NCBI GenBank assembly: GCA_009783265.1
Contig: WRHM01000001.1
Location: 704,851-768,850 of the forward strand
Length of the DNA stretch: 64,000 nt
Direction of reading: 5' to 3'
Source of the DNA: Oscillospiraceae bacterium
Lineage (GTDB): Bacteria > Bacillota > Clostridia > Oscillospirales > WRJC01
The notes beneath the pieces were generated by a model, which saw nothing but the letters and a program-made list of their open reading frames with translations, was not told where the DNA came from and did no database searches. Positions 25,900 to 35,300 of the stretch are shown piece by piece. Position numbers and translations under genes: made by a program. Positions within the stretch are counted from its first letter, which is position 1, and each line of letters opens with the position of its first letter.

Positions 25900-26792
25900 A
25901 AAATATTTCTCCTTTTAAATATATCTTTTATTTCGTTAATTAAATTATCGTCCGGCGTATTAAATATATTTGCAGTATCGGGGTTTGCAATCCCGAGAGG
26001 CTTATATTTCCCTGCGCCGAGTTTGTGATAGGGCATAAACTCGCATTTATTTATATTTATTTTACTCAAAAATTCAGCAATATCCGCCATTTCATCTGTA
26101 TTCGCTCTGGGAATCACGGGGATTCGCACCAGTATATTTACGCCGCCAGTATCCGAAAGTCTTGTTAAATTTTCGAGTATTAATTTATTTGATACTCCGG
26201 TCAAATTTTTATGTATATTATTTTTATATGCTTTTATATCGTATAAAAATAAATCGCAGTACGGCATGATTTTTTCGAAAGCGTCAAACCCTACCGCCCC
26301 GGCTGTATCTATTGCAGTGTGAATATCATGATTTTTGCATATTTCTAAAATATCGCGCAGAAAATCAATTTGCAGCATAGGCTCGCCTCCTGAAAAAGTC
26401 ACGCCGCCGCCCGACTGCCTGAAATATTCTTCGTCTGTCAAAAGAGACTTTTCGAGATCAGTTAAATTTATTTCGCGGTAAACCGGCGCAAGGGCTTCGG
26501 CATAACATTGTTTTGAGCAATTCAGGCAGACTTCGCACTTATCTCTGTCTAATATATGCAAGCTTTCTTTAAATTCATGGGCTTTGTTTTTGCATATATC
26601 AAAACATTTGCCGCATAAAATACACTGGTCAGAATTAAATTTAAGCTGCTGTTTATTTGATATAGATTCGGGATTGTGGCACCACAGGCAATTTAAATTG
26701 CATCCCGAAAAAAACACGACTGTTCTTATTCCCGGCCCGTCATAGACCGAGAATCGTTGTATATTAAAAATTTTCCCTGATTTATTTTTCAT
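25893..26792 (-). CDS. Glycyl-radical enzyme activating enzyme (radical SAM) with two ferredoxin clusters
   Basis: 299 residues. The radical SAM motif is FFSGCNLNCLWCHNPES (CxxxCxxC), which cleaves S-adenosylmethionine to make the glycyl radical on the partner. Two ferredoxin-type clusters follow: CILCGKCFDICKNKAHEF and CEVCLNCSKQCYAEALA. SGGGVTFSGGEPMLQIDFL is the SAM-binding glycine motif. The extra clusters are typical of activases for dehydratase-type GREs rather than PflA. It lies upstream of the enzyme and overlaps its start. Confidence 0.93.
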   Translation of the reverse strand: MKNKSGKIFNIQRFSVYDGPGIRTVVFFSGCNLNCLWCHNPESISNKQQLKFNSDQCILCGKCFDICKNKAHEFKESLHILDRDKCEVCLNCSKQCYAEALAPVYREINLTDLEKSLLTDEEYFRQSGGGVTFSGGEPMLQIDFLRDILEICKNHDIHTAIDTAGAVGFDAFEKIMPYCDLFLYDIKAYKNNIHKNLTGVSNKLILENLTRLSDTGGVNILVRIPVIPRANTDEMADIAEFLSKININKCEFMPYHKLGAGKYKPLGIANPDTANIFNTPDDNLINEIKDIFKRRNILC

Positions 26793-26862
26793 AATTATTT
26801 TAACTTATTTCTTAATTGATTTACATATAAATTTTTGTTCAAGTATATTATAACATATTTTA

Positions 26863-26892
26863 TTGACTTTTCAAGTGGTGATATAGTATAAT
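26863..26892 (+). promoter_or_regulatory. Sigma-A-type promoter
   Basis: TTGACT at 26863-26868, 18-bp spacer, TATAAT at 26887-26892; the downstream gene starts at 26940 after AGAGAGG. It drives the isomerase/URO-D pair. Confidence 0.7.
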
Positions 26893-26939
26893 ATTCATAC
26901 AAAAATTTATTAATTCAAAAAAAGAGAGGTTTTATATTT

Positions 26940-27821
26940 ATGAAAATCGGAAGCGTGGCGTGGGGTTGGACTCCTGTTCCTGAAGATATGCCTGAGGGCG
27001 ACAGCCTGCTCAGGATTGCCGACAAAATAAAAGCGATTGGATTTGAAATCGTTGACTATCTTTCAGATTACAATTCGCTCGATCAGTTTTTTACCGACGA
27101 AAAATCAAAAGAAATCGGGGAATACAGCAGAAATATCGGGCTTGAAGTCGGCGGGCTTGTTTTCCAGTCTGATATCTGGAATCAAACCGACGAATCAATA
27201 AAGCAAAAACAGCTCGATTATTTCAGGAAATGTGCTCAAGCGGCAAAATGCATGGGAGCGTCTGCCGTATCGTGTATTATTCCCGGTCCTTACGGCGCAA
27301 AACCCAATTATACTCCTTCACCGTCGGACAAAAAAGCCCTGAATCTCCCGTCTGATTACAACTGGGATAAAGATTTTGATAATTATATATCACAAATGAC
27401 AAAAGCCTGCGATATTGCGAAAGAATACGGGCTGAAAATAGCGTTGGAATGTTTCCCCGGTTCGCTTTGCTCTACTCCCCACGCCATGCTTAAAACTCTT
27501 GAATGCGTAAACCGTTCAAACATAGGGATACAGCTTGATACTGCCCATTTGATGAACCAGCGCATAGATATAGAAACGGCAATTTTTATGCTTGGCGGAA
27601 CCCGGATATTTAACGTTCACGCCAAAGATTCTGACGGCATGACGAGGGCGAATTTGGCGTGCGGCACGGGGCTTGTGGACTATTCGGCCGTATTGCGCGC
27701 TTTAAAAAATATCGGATATAACGGCAATATTTCGATCGAGGTTGAATTTACCGCTAATCCCGGACGTTATATGAGGCAGGCTTATAATCATCTGCGCGAA
27801 TGTATGGCGGGAATATATTAA
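26940..27821 (+). CDS. Sugar phosphate isomerase/epimerase-like TIM-barrel protein
   Basis: 293 residues of AP-endonuclease-2/xylose-isomerase-like fold. Metal-ligand-type residues lie in LKIALECFPGSLCSTPHAML (Glu), SNIGIQLDTAHLMNQRIDIE (Asp, His), RIFNVHAKDSD (His) and GNISIEVEFTANPG (Glu). It is distinct from the protein at 20606. It is followed 44 bp later by a URO-D-family gene, likely the same transcript, suggesting a catabolic pathway of unknown substrate. Confidence 0.82.
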   Translation: MKIGSVAWGWTPVPEDMPEGDSLLRIADKIKAIGFEIVDYLSDYNSLDQFFTDEKSKEIGEYSRNIGLEVGGLVFQSDIWNQTDESIKQKQLDYFRKCAQAAKCMGASAVSCIIPGPYGAKPNYTPSPSDKKALNLPSDYNWDKDFDNYISQMTKACDIAKEYGLKIALECFPGSLCSTPHAMLKTLECVNRSNIGIQLDTAHLMNQRIDIETAIFMLGGTRIFNVHAKDSDGMTRANLACGTGLVDYSAVLRALKNIGYNGNISIEVEFTANPGRYMRQAYNHLRECMAGIY

Positions 27822-27865
27822 ATTAAAAATTAAAGAATTAAATTTAAAGAAAAGGAAAATATATC

Positions 27866-28936
27866 ATGACGCCGCGAGAAAGAATTTTAACCGCGTTAAA
27901 TCATAAAGAAACTGATATTATACCGTTTTCACTGGGGTTCGGGATAAATTACCCCGCAAAAAAAGCGTTTGCCGAATATATGAGACGCGATATTTCCGAA
28001 ATTGATGAAATACTTGAAAAAATCTCTGACATACGCCATATAGGGGCAAAATATATAGGCCCGAAAGACAGAAACACAGGATTGTCTGACGGGTCATATA
28101 CAGATATATGGGGCGTTAAGCGCAGCCCAGTAAAAAATAACAAAGATATTTATATGGAAATAAGCGAATATCCGCTGCAAAATTTCACGGATATAAAACA
28201 ACTCGAAAATTATATTTTCCCGAAAGCCGAATGGTTTGATTTTTCAGGTATTCCCGAAATGATTGAGTCACGCGGCGATAAAGGATATTACGCAGTTATG
28301 TTCTCGGCGGGAAATATTTTTGAATCGGCATGGTATATGCGCGGATTTGAAAAGATGTTCACGGATTTGCTGCTCGAAAAAGAGTTTTCTTGCTGGCTTT
28401 TAAACAAAGTCACGGATTTTTTTATAGAATTTACGCGCAGAATGCTTGAAGCCGCAGACGGAAAAATAGATCTTGCGTTTACTGCCGATGATATAGGCGG
28501 ACAAAACGGGCTTTTATTTTCACTGCCTCTGTGGGAAGAAATGATAAAGCCGCATCATAAACGCTTAAATAATATAATTCACGGATACGGCGCAAAAGTA
28601 GTATATCATACCGACGGTTCTGTTATGGATGCGCTCGGCGGGCTTATAGATATGGGGATTGACGTACTGGAAGCGTTGCAGTTTGACGCTAAAAATATGG
28701 ACCCTGTTGGGTTAAAAGAAAAAGCGGGCGGTAAAATCAGTTTTCACGGAGGAGTAAGCGTGCAGTCAACGCTTCCGTTCGGAACTCCTGACGAAGTTGA
28801 GGCTGAAGTGAAATATTTGATAAAAACTCTGGGTAAAAACGGCGGATATATATTAGCCCCATCACACGCGATTCAGGCGGGTACGCCTCCGGAAAATATT
28901 TATGCTTTTTTAAAAGCGGCGGGGAAATTAGATTAA
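27866..28936 (+). CDS. Uroporphyrinogen-decarboxylase-family protein (MtaA/URO-D superfamily)
   Basis: 356 residues. MTPRERILTALNHKETDIIP is the typical opening of URO-D-like proteins found outside haem pathways. AFTADDIGGQNGLLFSLPLW, KVVYHTDGSVMDALGGLIDM, ISFHGGVSVQSTLPFGTPDE and YILAPSHAIQAGTPPENIYA are conserved in this group. Members act as methyltransferases or have unknown roles in sugar or methyl metabolism. No cognate corrinoid protein is nearby. A role together with the upstream isomerase is inferred from operon position. Confidence 0.82.
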   Translation: MTPRERILTALNHKETDIIPFSLGFGINYPAKKAFAEYMRRDISEIDEILEKISDIRHIGAKYIGPKDRNTGLSDGSYTDIWGVKRSPVKNNKDIYMEISEYPLQNFTDIKQLENYIFPKAEWFDFSGIPEMIESRGDKGYYAVMFSAGNIFESAWYMRGFEKMFTDLLLEKEFSCWLLNKVTDFFIEFTRRMLEAADGKIDLAFTADDIGGQNGLLFSLPLWEEMIKPHHKRLNNIIHGYGAKVVYHTDGSVMDALGGLIDMGIDVLEALQFDAKNMDPVGLKEKAGGKISFHGGVSVQSTLPFGTPDEVEAEVKYLIKTLGKNGGYILAPSHAIQAGTPPENIYAFLKAAGKLD

Positions 28937-29025
28937 TGACAGGCAATTTAGATAGTAATTTAATTAAAATCGTGTAAAATCATTGAAAGATACTGAAAAA
29001 AATTGAAAAAATTGAAAAATTGTTG

Positions 29026-29054
29026 TTGCAATTTTAATTTTATTGTGATATAAT
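29026..29054 (+). promoter_or_regulatory. Promoter of the rimP-nusA-infB operon
   Basis: TTGCAA at 29026-29031, 17-bp spacer, TATAAT at 29049-29054. The predicted transcript begins near 29061 and carries the leader hairpin at 29079-29106. Confidence 0.7.
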
Positions 29055-29078
29055 ATTAATACAGTTAAAGTTTTATGA

Positions 29079-29106
29079 TTGAGAGAGTGGGTTTCCACTC
29101 TCTCAA
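29079..29106 (+). promoter_or_regulatory. Leader hairpin before rimP
   Basis: TTGAGAGAGTGG and CCACTCTCTCAA form a perfect 12-bp stem with a four-base loop (GTTT), followed by AAAATTTATAGGAG and the gene. A hairpin of this kind often precedes rimP operons of Firmicutes; it may control transcription of the operon, perhaps through NusA feedback. That link is from general knowledge, not shown here. Confidence 0.6.
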
Positions 29107-29133
29107 AATTTATAGGAGCGCTTAATAAAATAA

Positions 29134-29664
29134 ATGAGTAAAAACAAAAATAATTCAAATTCCAAGAAAACACAGTCGAGAAAACAAATAGAGCAAACTG
29201 TCAGAAATCTTGTCGGGGCTGAAATAATAAATCTCGGCTATGAAATTTGGGATATTGAATATTATAACGACAAAATCGAATGGCTGCTTGATATAACTAT
29301 CGAAAATCCGTCGGGAACGCCCATATCTATCAGCGACTGCGAAAAAGTCACTCATGCAGTAAGCCCGATTATAGATGCCGCCGACCCTATCGAAAACAGT
29401 TATTCTCTCGCAGTTTCATCTCCCGGGTTAAACAGGGAACTCAAAAACGATTTGCATTTAAGCAAATATATAGAAAAAGAAGTCACTGTTAAACTGTTCA
29501 CGAAAAACGAAATAGCCGGGGACAAGAATTTTAACGCAATATTAAAAGAATTTTCGAAAGAGAGTTTTAAATTTGAAAAAATATCTGAAGATGAAAATAT
29601 AATAATCAATCTCGCAAAAAAAGAAATCGCGCATATTTACGCGTATGATGAAATTAATATTTAA
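29134..29664 (+). CDS. rimP: Ribosome maturation factor RimP
   Basis: 176 residues, needed for 30S maturation. The central signature SDCEKVTHAVSPIIDAADPI, ENSYSLAVSSPGLNRELK and the C-terminal SH3-like domain are typical. An N-terminal Lys/Asn/Ser-rich stretch (MSKNKNNSNSKKTQSRK) precedes the fold. First gene of the operon. Confidence 0.95.
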   Translation: MSKNKNNSNSKKTQSRKQIEQTVRNLVGAEIINLGYEIWDIEYYNDKIEWLLDITIENPSGTPISISDCEKVTHAVSPIIDAADPIENSYSLAVSSPGLNRELKNDLHLSKYIEKEVTVKLFTKNEIAGDKNFNAILKEFSKESFKFEKISEDENIIINLAKKEIAHIYAYDEINI

Positions 29665-29754
29665 TATATATTTTTACCGGCAGGAGCAAAATTCTTGCAA
29701 TGCAATAAAAAATCAAATGAATCAAAATGAATCAAATGGAGGAACTTTGAAAAA

Positions 29755-30789
29755 ATGAACGCCGAATTTTTCGCCGCGCTTGACGCGCTTCAGTCAGAAA
29801 CGGGAATATCAAAAGAATATATGCTGGAAAAAATAGAAGCCGCGCTTATCGCCGCTTTTAAACGCGACAGCAGTAACTCAAACATAAAAGTCTATCTGAA
29901 CGAAAATAAAAAAGAAATGAAAGTCTATCAGTTGAAAGACGTAGTCGAAACTGTTGAAAACCCAACTTTGCAGATAGATTTGCAGAGCGCGAAAAAAATA
30001 AGCCGGAGATATAATATAGGCTCAGTCGCCGAAGTTGAATTTAAACCGAAAGATTTCGGGAGAATTTCGGCTCAGACAGCGAAACAGGTTATAATACAGG
30101 GAATAAGAGAGGCAGAGCGCGGGATTTTAATAAAAGAATACGAGAGCAAAAAAGAAGAGTTAATTTCGGCGGGGGTATATAAAATAGACCCTCCGACAGG
30201 GAACGCTATATTAGATATAGGCAAAGGCGAAGCCGTGCTGATAAAATCCGAGCAGATCCCGGGTGAAGTAATAAGAGAGGGCGAACGCATAAAAGTTTAT
30301 GTTATAGAAGTCAAAAACCAGACCAAAGGCCCGCTGATAACTTTGTCAAGGCGGCATCAGGGGCTTGTTAAACGGCTCTTTGAACTTGAAGTCCCCGAAA
30401 TAAACGACGGGACGGTCGTAATAAACGCCATAGCGAGGGAGCCGGGCTCAAGGACAAAAATAGCCGTAAGCTCGAATAATCCCGACGTTGACCCGATAGG
30501 CTCGTGCATAGGGGCAAAAGGCGGCAGGATAAATGCTGTGGTAAGCGAGCTTGGAAACGAAAAAATAGATATAATAAAATATTCGGAAGACCCTGTAGAG
30601 TATATAAAAGCGGCGTTGTCGCCGTCAAACGTCGTGGACGTCAGGGTAAACGAAACTGAGAGAAGCTGCCGGGTAATCGTCGAGCCTTCGCAGCTTTCGC
30701 TTGCAATCGGCAAAGAAGGCCAGAACGCGAGATTAGCCGCGAAGCTCACAGGATATAAAATAGACATAAAAACTTCAGCCGCGCAGTAA
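29755..30789 (+). CDS. nusA: Transcription termination/antitermination factor NusA
   Basis: 344 residues, the short Firmicute form without the extra C-terminal acidic repeats. The N-terminal RNAP-binding domain (NAEFFAALDALQSETGISKE), an S1 domain (GNAILDIGKGEAVLIKSEQI) and two KH domains (DPIGSCIGAKGGRINAVVSE, EPSQLSLAIGKEGQNARLAA) are visible in order. A GGAGGAA site precedes the ATG. Confidence 0.97.
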   Translation: MNAEFFAALDALQSETGISKEYMLEKIEAALIAAFKRDSSNSNIKVYLNENKKEMKVYQLKDVVETVENPTLQIDLQSAKKISRRYNIGSVAEVEFKPKDFGRISAQTAKQVIIQGIREAERGILIKEYESKKEELISAGVYKIDPPTGNAILDIGKGEAVLIKSEQIPGEVIREGERIKVYVIEVKNQTKGPLITLSRRHQGLVKRLFELEVPEINDGTVVINAIAREPGSRTKIAVSSNNPDVDPIGSCIGAKGGRINAVVSELGNEKIDIIKYSEDPVEYIKAALSPSNVVDVRVNETERSCRVIVEPSQLSLAIGKEGQNARLAAKLTGYKIDIKTSAAQ

Positions 30790-30806
30790 ATTTAGGGAGG
30801 CTATTA

Positions 30807-31070
30807 GTGGAACTTGCAAGAATAAAAATGCATAAACAAGCCGAAAAATATTTCGATAAGCTTGATAATAGCACAAAAGAGCGTATAAAAGAAGGCTTAA
30901 AAGGATTGTTGAAAACTCCCCCTTCCGGGAACATAAAAGAATTAAAGGGAGAATTTGAAGGTTTAAAAAGACTTCAAATAGGCGGGTTCAGAATAATATA
31001 TATAATAGACGGAGAATTAATAAAAATAACAAATATTTTTCCGCGTGGAGATGTATATAAAAGAATATAG
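30807..31070 (+). CDS. RelE/ParE-type toxin inserted in the nusA-infB operon
   Basis: 87 residues from GTG 30807, six bases after GGGAGG. The pattern HKQAEKYFDKLDNSTKERIK, LKGEFEGLKRLQIGGFRIIY and IDGELIKITNIFPRGDVYKR is classic RelE/mRNA-interferase: a Leu-kGefeGL loop, then R-x-G-x-[FY]-R-[IV]-[IV]-Y strand and C-terminal RG.VY.R. The family cleaves mRNA at the ribosome. It starts 17 bases after nusA, so it is transcribed with housekeeping genes. Toxin-first order is unusual but seen for some RelE/HigB systems. Confidence 0.85.
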   Translation: MELARIKMHKQAEKYFDKLDNSTKERIKEGLKGLLKTPPSGNIKELKGEFEGLKRLQIGGFRIIYIIDGELIKITNIFPRGDVYKRI

Positions 31071-31087
31071 ATAAAAGAGGTGATAAC

Positions 31088-31270
31088 ATGTCAAGCTACG
31101 CGCAAACATTAACTGCGTTGGCAGAAAAATTGACAGACGAACAGTGCAAAGCGTTAATTGAAATGATAACAGTTTTCTCTTTAGGAGATTGTTTTACGGC
31201 AAATGAAATAGAGGAAATACGTCGGGCAATGAACGCTGACGAAAACGAATATGTTGATTTTAATTTGTGA
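31088..31270 (+). CDS. Small acidic protein, probable antitoxin partner
   Basis: 60 residues, starting at ATG 31088 after AAAGAGGTGATAAC. The first half is helical (YAQTLTALAEKLTDEQCKAL), the tail acidic (NADENEYVDFNL). No DNA-binding motif is obvious. It is called antitoxin only because it follows a RelE-type toxin by 17 bases and has the size and acidity expected; I do not recognise the family. Confidence 0.6.
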   Translation: MSSYAQTLTALAEKLTDEQCKALIEMITVFSLGDCFTANEIEEIRRAMNADENEYVDFNL

Positions 31271-31284
31271 GGTGAAAAAAATAT

Positions 31285-31563
31285 ATGCCTGCAATAAAAC
31301 GAATACCCCAGAGAAAATGCGTAGGTTGCGGGATTTCGAAAAATAAAAGCGATCTGATAAGAGTCGTGAGAAGTCCGGAAAACGAAATAAGCATAGATAT
31401 AAAAGGCAAAAAATCAGGGCGCGGAGCATATATATGTAAAGACGAGAATTGTCTGAAAAAAGCAGTAAAAGCAAAAAGATTTGACAGGAGCCTCGAAGTG
31501 AAGATTTCAGACGATATTCTTGAGTTGCTGCTAAATCAAATCAAAGAGATTGAATCAGAATAA
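31285..31563 (+). CDS. rnpM: RNase P modulator RnpM (YlxR)
   Basis: 92 residues with the YlxR signature PQRKCVGCGISKNKSDLIRV, GRGAYICKDENCLKKAVKA and KRFDRSLEVKISDDI. The family binds RNA and modulates RNase P. The gene normally follows nusA directly; here the toxin module lies between. Its ribosome binding site overlaps the previous stop. Confidence 0.93.
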   Translation: MPAIKRIPQRKCVGCGISKNKSDLIRVVRSPENEISIDIKGKKSGRGAYICKDENCLKKAVKAKRFDRSLEVKISDDILELLLNQIKEIESE

Positions 31564-31616
31564 TTATTAATTATAAATATAATTTCAGTAAATTTAAGAA
31601 GGTGTGTTTTTTAATT

Positions 31617-32009
31617 TTGCGTAATTTAAGTGAAAAAAATTCCGGTATAAAAAATAATAATAAAAACAGGGCAGAAAATATTCTGGGGCTTGCGAAAAAA
31701 GCCGGGGCGATAATTTCGGGGACGGAACTTGTGATAGAATCCGTTAGGAAAAAAAGAGCCTGCCGTGTATTTGTCTGTTCGGACGCTTCTCCCGGGACTT
31801 TAAAAAAACTAAGCGATAAAGCCGGTTATTACAAGATTCCGGTCACGAAATTAGATCTGACTATGTCCGAACTTTCACACTGCATTGGATTAACGCGTCT
31901 GACTGCCGCTGTTTCGCTCACAAACAAAAACTTTTTAAAATTATTTGAATTATCTGAATTAATTGAATTAACTGAATTAACTGGAAAATCAACGGAGGTG
32001 CATCTGTAA
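31617..32009 (+). CDS. L7Ae-family ribosomal-type protein YlxQ
   Basis: 130 residues of L7Ae/L30e fold: [40 protein letters not shown] and [21 protein letters not shown] prefer TTG 31617 because AAGAAGGTG lies 12 bases upstream; an in-frame GTG at 31602 overlaps that site. The C-terminus has a run of [12 protein letters not shown] repeats from short 6-bp to 15-bp DNA repeats. infB starts one base after its stop, with the infB ribosome site GGAGGTG inside this gene. Confidence 0.88.
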   Translation: MRNLSEKNSGIKNNNKNRAENILGLAKKAGAIISGTELVIESVRKKRACRVFVCSDASPGTLKKLSDKAGYYKIPVTKLDLTMSELSHCIGLTRLTAAVSLTNKNFLKLFELSELIELTELTGKSTEVHL

Positions 32010-32010
32010 T

Positions 32011-34749
32011 ATGGCAATAAAACAATTTAAAGTTAAGGAACTCGCCGCGAATTTCGATATGAAAAGCAAAGAAATAACCGATATTCTCGTCTCTTACGGA
32101 ATATCGGCGAAAAATACGACGGCAACTCTCGAAAGCGCAGAGCTTAACATAATTTTTGAATATTTAACCCGGCAAAATCAGGTCGGGGACTTGGATATTT
32201 ACATGTACGCTCCGAAAAAAGCTGTCAAACCGGTTGCGCAAACTGTTAAAAAACCGGAAACTCCCGATAAAAATATAAAAACCGAAAAACCGAAAATTAT
32301 TGAAATTGCGGCTAAAGAAAAGGAAACAAAAATACCTGAAAAAACAACTGCGCATGTCGCACAGGCCCAGCCGCAGAATCAGCCCCGTACCCAACAATCT
32401 CAGCCGCAAGCTCAACCTCAACGACAACCTCAAAGATTTAACCAGCCGCAATCCCAGTCTCAGTCTCAATCTCAATCCCAATACCAGAGAAAAGAAAGGG
32501 ATTTCTCAAATCCCGCGTTTAACAGGGACGGCAGAAATAATAAAAGAGACAGAAACGACAGGCCCGGATTCAGGCAAAACCAGCAGGGTCAAAACCAACA
32601 GAATTTTAATACGCGCAATCAGAATCAGGTCAAAAGCACAGTAGATATAATTTCAAGCGATAATATAAAACTTGCGGCAGGAGTGAAAAACGAAGCGGCA
32701 AAAATAGTCGATACAAGAACGTCTACTGTGGATTTATCGAAATATGACGAAAATCTTGAGACTTTTGTCCCTGAATCCGACAAAAAAATAAATTTTGCGA
32801 ACGATAATAAACCAAAGCCGAAAAACCCGTTAAAAAAAACTCCGACATATTCTTCTTCTTCGGGATACCCGGGCAGAGACAAGCCTAAAGATAAATCTTA
32901 TGTAAAAGACAGATACAGCAAGCCCGTAGACAAAGAAAAAATGGCCCTTGAAAAACTCCAGAAACAGCAGCGTGAACAGGAACTGGAAAAAGCAAAGAAA
33001 AAACAGCTCTCGATAATTCTGCCTGAGAAAATACTCCCCTCGGCTCTTGCGTCTAAGCTTCAGATAACATCGGGAGAAGTTGTAAAAAAATTGTTTATGC
33101 TCGGAGTGAAAGTAAATGTAAACGAAGAGATAGATTACGATACTGCGGGGCTTGTCGCAATGGAATTCGGCGCGAAAGTCGAAAAAGAAGTAGTAGTTAC
33201 AATAGAGGACAGGTTATTTGACGAACATGAAGATCCGGAAGAAAAACTTGTTTTGCGCGCGCCGGTAGTCGTAGTCATGGGACACGTCGATCACGGCAAG
33301 ACCTCGCTTCTGGACGCAATAAAGCACACAAACGTCACCGCGAGCGAAGCCGGCGGGATAACGCAGCATATCGGCGCGTACAGGGTTGACGCAAACGGCA
33401 GGGAGATAACTTTTTTGGATACTCCCGGACACGCCGCGTTCACGGCGATGAGGGCAAGAGGCGCAAAAAGCACAGATATAGCGATTCTTGTAGTTGCCGC
33501 AGACGACGGGATAATGCCGCAGACAGTCGAAGCTATAAATCACGCGAAAGCGGCGAATGTTTCGATAATTGTCGCCATAAACAAAATGGATAAGCCTCAG
33601 GCAAACCCCGAACAGGTCAAACAGGATCTGACCAGATATGAGCTTGTCCCGGAAGAATGGGGCGGGGATATTATATGCGTGCCGGTGTCGGCTGTGACGG
33701 GGCAGGGACTTGACGAACTGCTTGAGATGATATTGCTGGTCGCGGATATGAAAGAACTTAAAGCAAATCCCGAAAGGCTCGCGCAGGGCGTTGTAATAGA
33801 AGCCAAACTCGATAAAGGCAAAGGCCCGGTCGCCACTGTACTGGTACAGAAAGGCACTTTGAGGGCGGGGGATATAGTAATCGCCGGGACGACAGTCGGC
33901 AGGGTCAGGGCAATGAACAGCGACAGGGGCAGGAGCATAAAATCAGCCGGGCCGTCGGTTCCGGCGGAGATTATAGGGCTTGCCGAAACGCCGAACGCGG
34001 GAGATACGTTCAGAGTTGTAGAGGACGAAAAAATGGCGAGGGAGCTTGCAGAGCAGAGAAAATCCGAAGAAAAAGAAGAACTGTTCAAAACTTCGTCGAA
34101 TATTACGCTCGAAGATTTGTTTTCGCAAGTCAAAAGCGGCGTAAAAGAATTAAATATTATAATAAAAGCAGACGTTCAGGGCTCAGTCGAAGCATTAAAG
34201 GCTTCGCTTATTAAAGAATCAAACGAAGAAGTAAAAATAAAAGTGATACACAGCGCAGTCGGCGGAATCACGGAGTCGGATATAATGCTTGCGTCGGCTT
34301 CAAACGCTATAGTTATAGGGTTTAACGTGCGCCCGGATAAAGCCGCAATAGACACAGCCGAGAGAAAAGGCGTTGACGTTAGAACATACAGGGTTATTTA
34401 TGAGTGCATAGAAGAAATAAACGCCGCAATGAAAGGCATGCTCGCGCCAAAATTCAAAGAAGTCGTGCTCGGCCACGCTCAGGTAAGACAGACAATAAAA
34501 GTCCCGAATACCGGGACAATCGCGGGCAGTTATATTCAGGACGGGAAAATCACGAGAAATTCACAGATACGCGTAGTGCGCGACGGTATCGTTATATTTG
34601 AAGACAAGATTTTATCGCTCAGACGGTTCAAAGACGACGTACGCGAGGTCGCTCAGGGTTATGAGTGCGGCGTGGGATTAGAGAAATTTAATGATATTCA
34701 GGAACTCGACATTTTGGAATCGTTTATAATAGAACAGATACAGAATTAA
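32011..34749 (+). CDS. infB: Translation initiation factor IF-2
   Basis: 912 residues. The N-terminal domain ([20 protein letters not shown]) is followed by a long Gln/Pro/Asn/Arg-rich low-complexity linker (about residues 110-330, with repeated QPQAQPQ and SQSQSQ), the IF2N subdomain ([20 protein letters not shown]), and the GTPase domain with G1 [12 protein letters not shown]3 DTPGHAAF and G4 NKMDKPQ. The C-terminal domains that bind fMet-tRNA follow. The linker is longer and richer in Gln than usual. Confidence 0.98.
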   Translation: MAIKQFKVKELAANFDMKSKEITDILVSYGISAKNTTATLESAELNIIFEYLTRQNQVGDLDIYMYAPKKAVKPVAQTVKKPETPDKNIKTEKPKIIEIAAKEKETKIPEKTTAHVAQAQPQNQPRTQQSQPQAQPQRQPQRFNQPQSQSQSQSQSQYQRKERDFSNPAFNRDGRNNKRDRNDRPGFRQNQQGQNQQNFNTRNQNQVKSTVDIISSDNIKLAAGVKNEAAKIVDTRTSTVDLSKYDENLETFVPESDKKINFANDNKPKPKNPLKKTPTYSSSSGYPGRDKPKDKSYVKDRYSKPVDKEKMALEKLQKQQREQELEKAKKKQLSIILPEKILPSALASKLQITSGEVVKKLFMLGVKVNVNEEIDYDTAGLVAMEFGAKVEKEVVVTIEDRLFDEHEDPEEKLVLRAPVVVVMGHVDHGKTSLLDAIKHTNVTASEAGGITQHIGAYRVDANGREITFLDTPGHAAFTAMRARGAKSTDIAILVVAADDGIMPQTVEAINHAKAANVSIIVAINKMDKPQANPEQVKQDLTRYELVPEEWGGDIICVPVSAVTGQGLDELLEMILLVADMKELKANPERLAQGVVIEAKLDKGKGPVATVLVQKGTLRAGDIVIAGTTVGRVRAMNSDRGRSIKSAGPSVPAEIIGLAETPNAGDTFRVVEDEKMARELAEQRKSEEKEELFKTSSNITLEDLFSQVKSGVKELNIIIKADVQGSVEALKASLIKESNEEVKIKVIHSAVGGITESDIMLASASNAIVIGFNVRPDKAAIDTAERKGVDVRTYRVIYECIEEINAAMKGMLAPKFKEVVLGHAQVRQTIKVPNTGTIAGSYIQDGKITRNSQIRVVRDGIVIFEDKILSLRRFKDDVREVAQGYECGVGLEKFNDIQELDILESFIIEQIQN

Positions 34750-34839
34750 TTTAATTATAGTATAATATCAGTAAATACAGGGATAATAAATATATCATGT
34801 TTAATATTTTATGTTTAATGCGAAAGGAACGTGAGAATT

Positions 34840-35034
34840 GTGATTTATCCCGATGATAAAAAACCCGTAAAAAAAGATGTTATGAAAAAAGCAGAAGAAG
34901 CGGTCAGGGCGTTCAGAATGTCGAATAAAACGAACGGGAACGAGCATGATAATATTCAAAGCGATGTTCTCGGCTCATACACAGGCATGTTTTACGATGG
35001 CGACGAACCTGATCAGGACGCTGATGATTTGTAG
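34840..35034 (+). CDS. Small conserved acidic protein with DxxGSYTG motif
   Basis: 64 residues. GTG 34840 is preferred since AAAGGAA lies about 11 bases before it; an earlier in-frame GTG at 34831 is too close. The sequence IYPDDKKPVKKDVMKKAEEA then SDVLGSYTGMFYDGDEPDQD ending DADDL. I recall similar short proteins with GSYTG and a DADDL end from Clostridia; no function is known to me. It lies 90 bases downstream of infB and before a strong terminator, so it may be the last gene of the operon. Confidence 0.7.
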   Translation: MIYPDDKKPVKKDVMKKAEEAVRAFRMSNKTNGNEHDNIQSDVLGSYTGMFYDGDEPDQDADDL

Positions 35035-35050
35035 ATAATAAAATATAATT

Positions 35051-35085
35051 AAAACAGGAGCGAAATAATTTTTCGCCCCTGTTTT
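35051..35085 (+). terminator. Intrinsic terminator of the rimP-infB operon
   Basis: AAAACAGGAGCGAAA and TTTCGCCCCTGTTTT form a 15-bp stem with one mismatch; the run TTTTAT follows. It comes 16 bases after the small DADDL gene. Confidence 0.85.
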
Positions 35086-35184
35086 ATAATAAAACAACAA
35101 AAATTGCTATAAATTGATTTGATTTATCATATCCGGGAGATATTTTTTCATATTTACGTTGATATTTAATTTATTTGTAAGTGA

Positions 35185-35213
35185 TTGCAAATTTTTTCAA
35201 TTTATGTTATAAT
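35185..35213 (+). promoter_or_regulatory. Promoter for the solute-binding lipoprotein gene
   Basis: TTGCAA at 35185-35190, 17-bp spacer, TATAAT at 35208-35213. The leader to the gene start is about 80 bases and AT-rich. Confidence 0.7.
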
Positions 35214-35300
35214 AAAAAAAATAATTATACCGGCGAAAAAAAGGAGTTAAGAATTTATAGTTTTTAATTAAAAATTTAATTTAATTTTCTGGAGGTAATT

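Noticed and set aside
32164..32644. Leu/Arg-rich minus frame and Arg/Asn-rich plus frame over the IF-2 linker
   Set aside because: Composition shadows of the Gln/Pro-rich coding repeats of infB.
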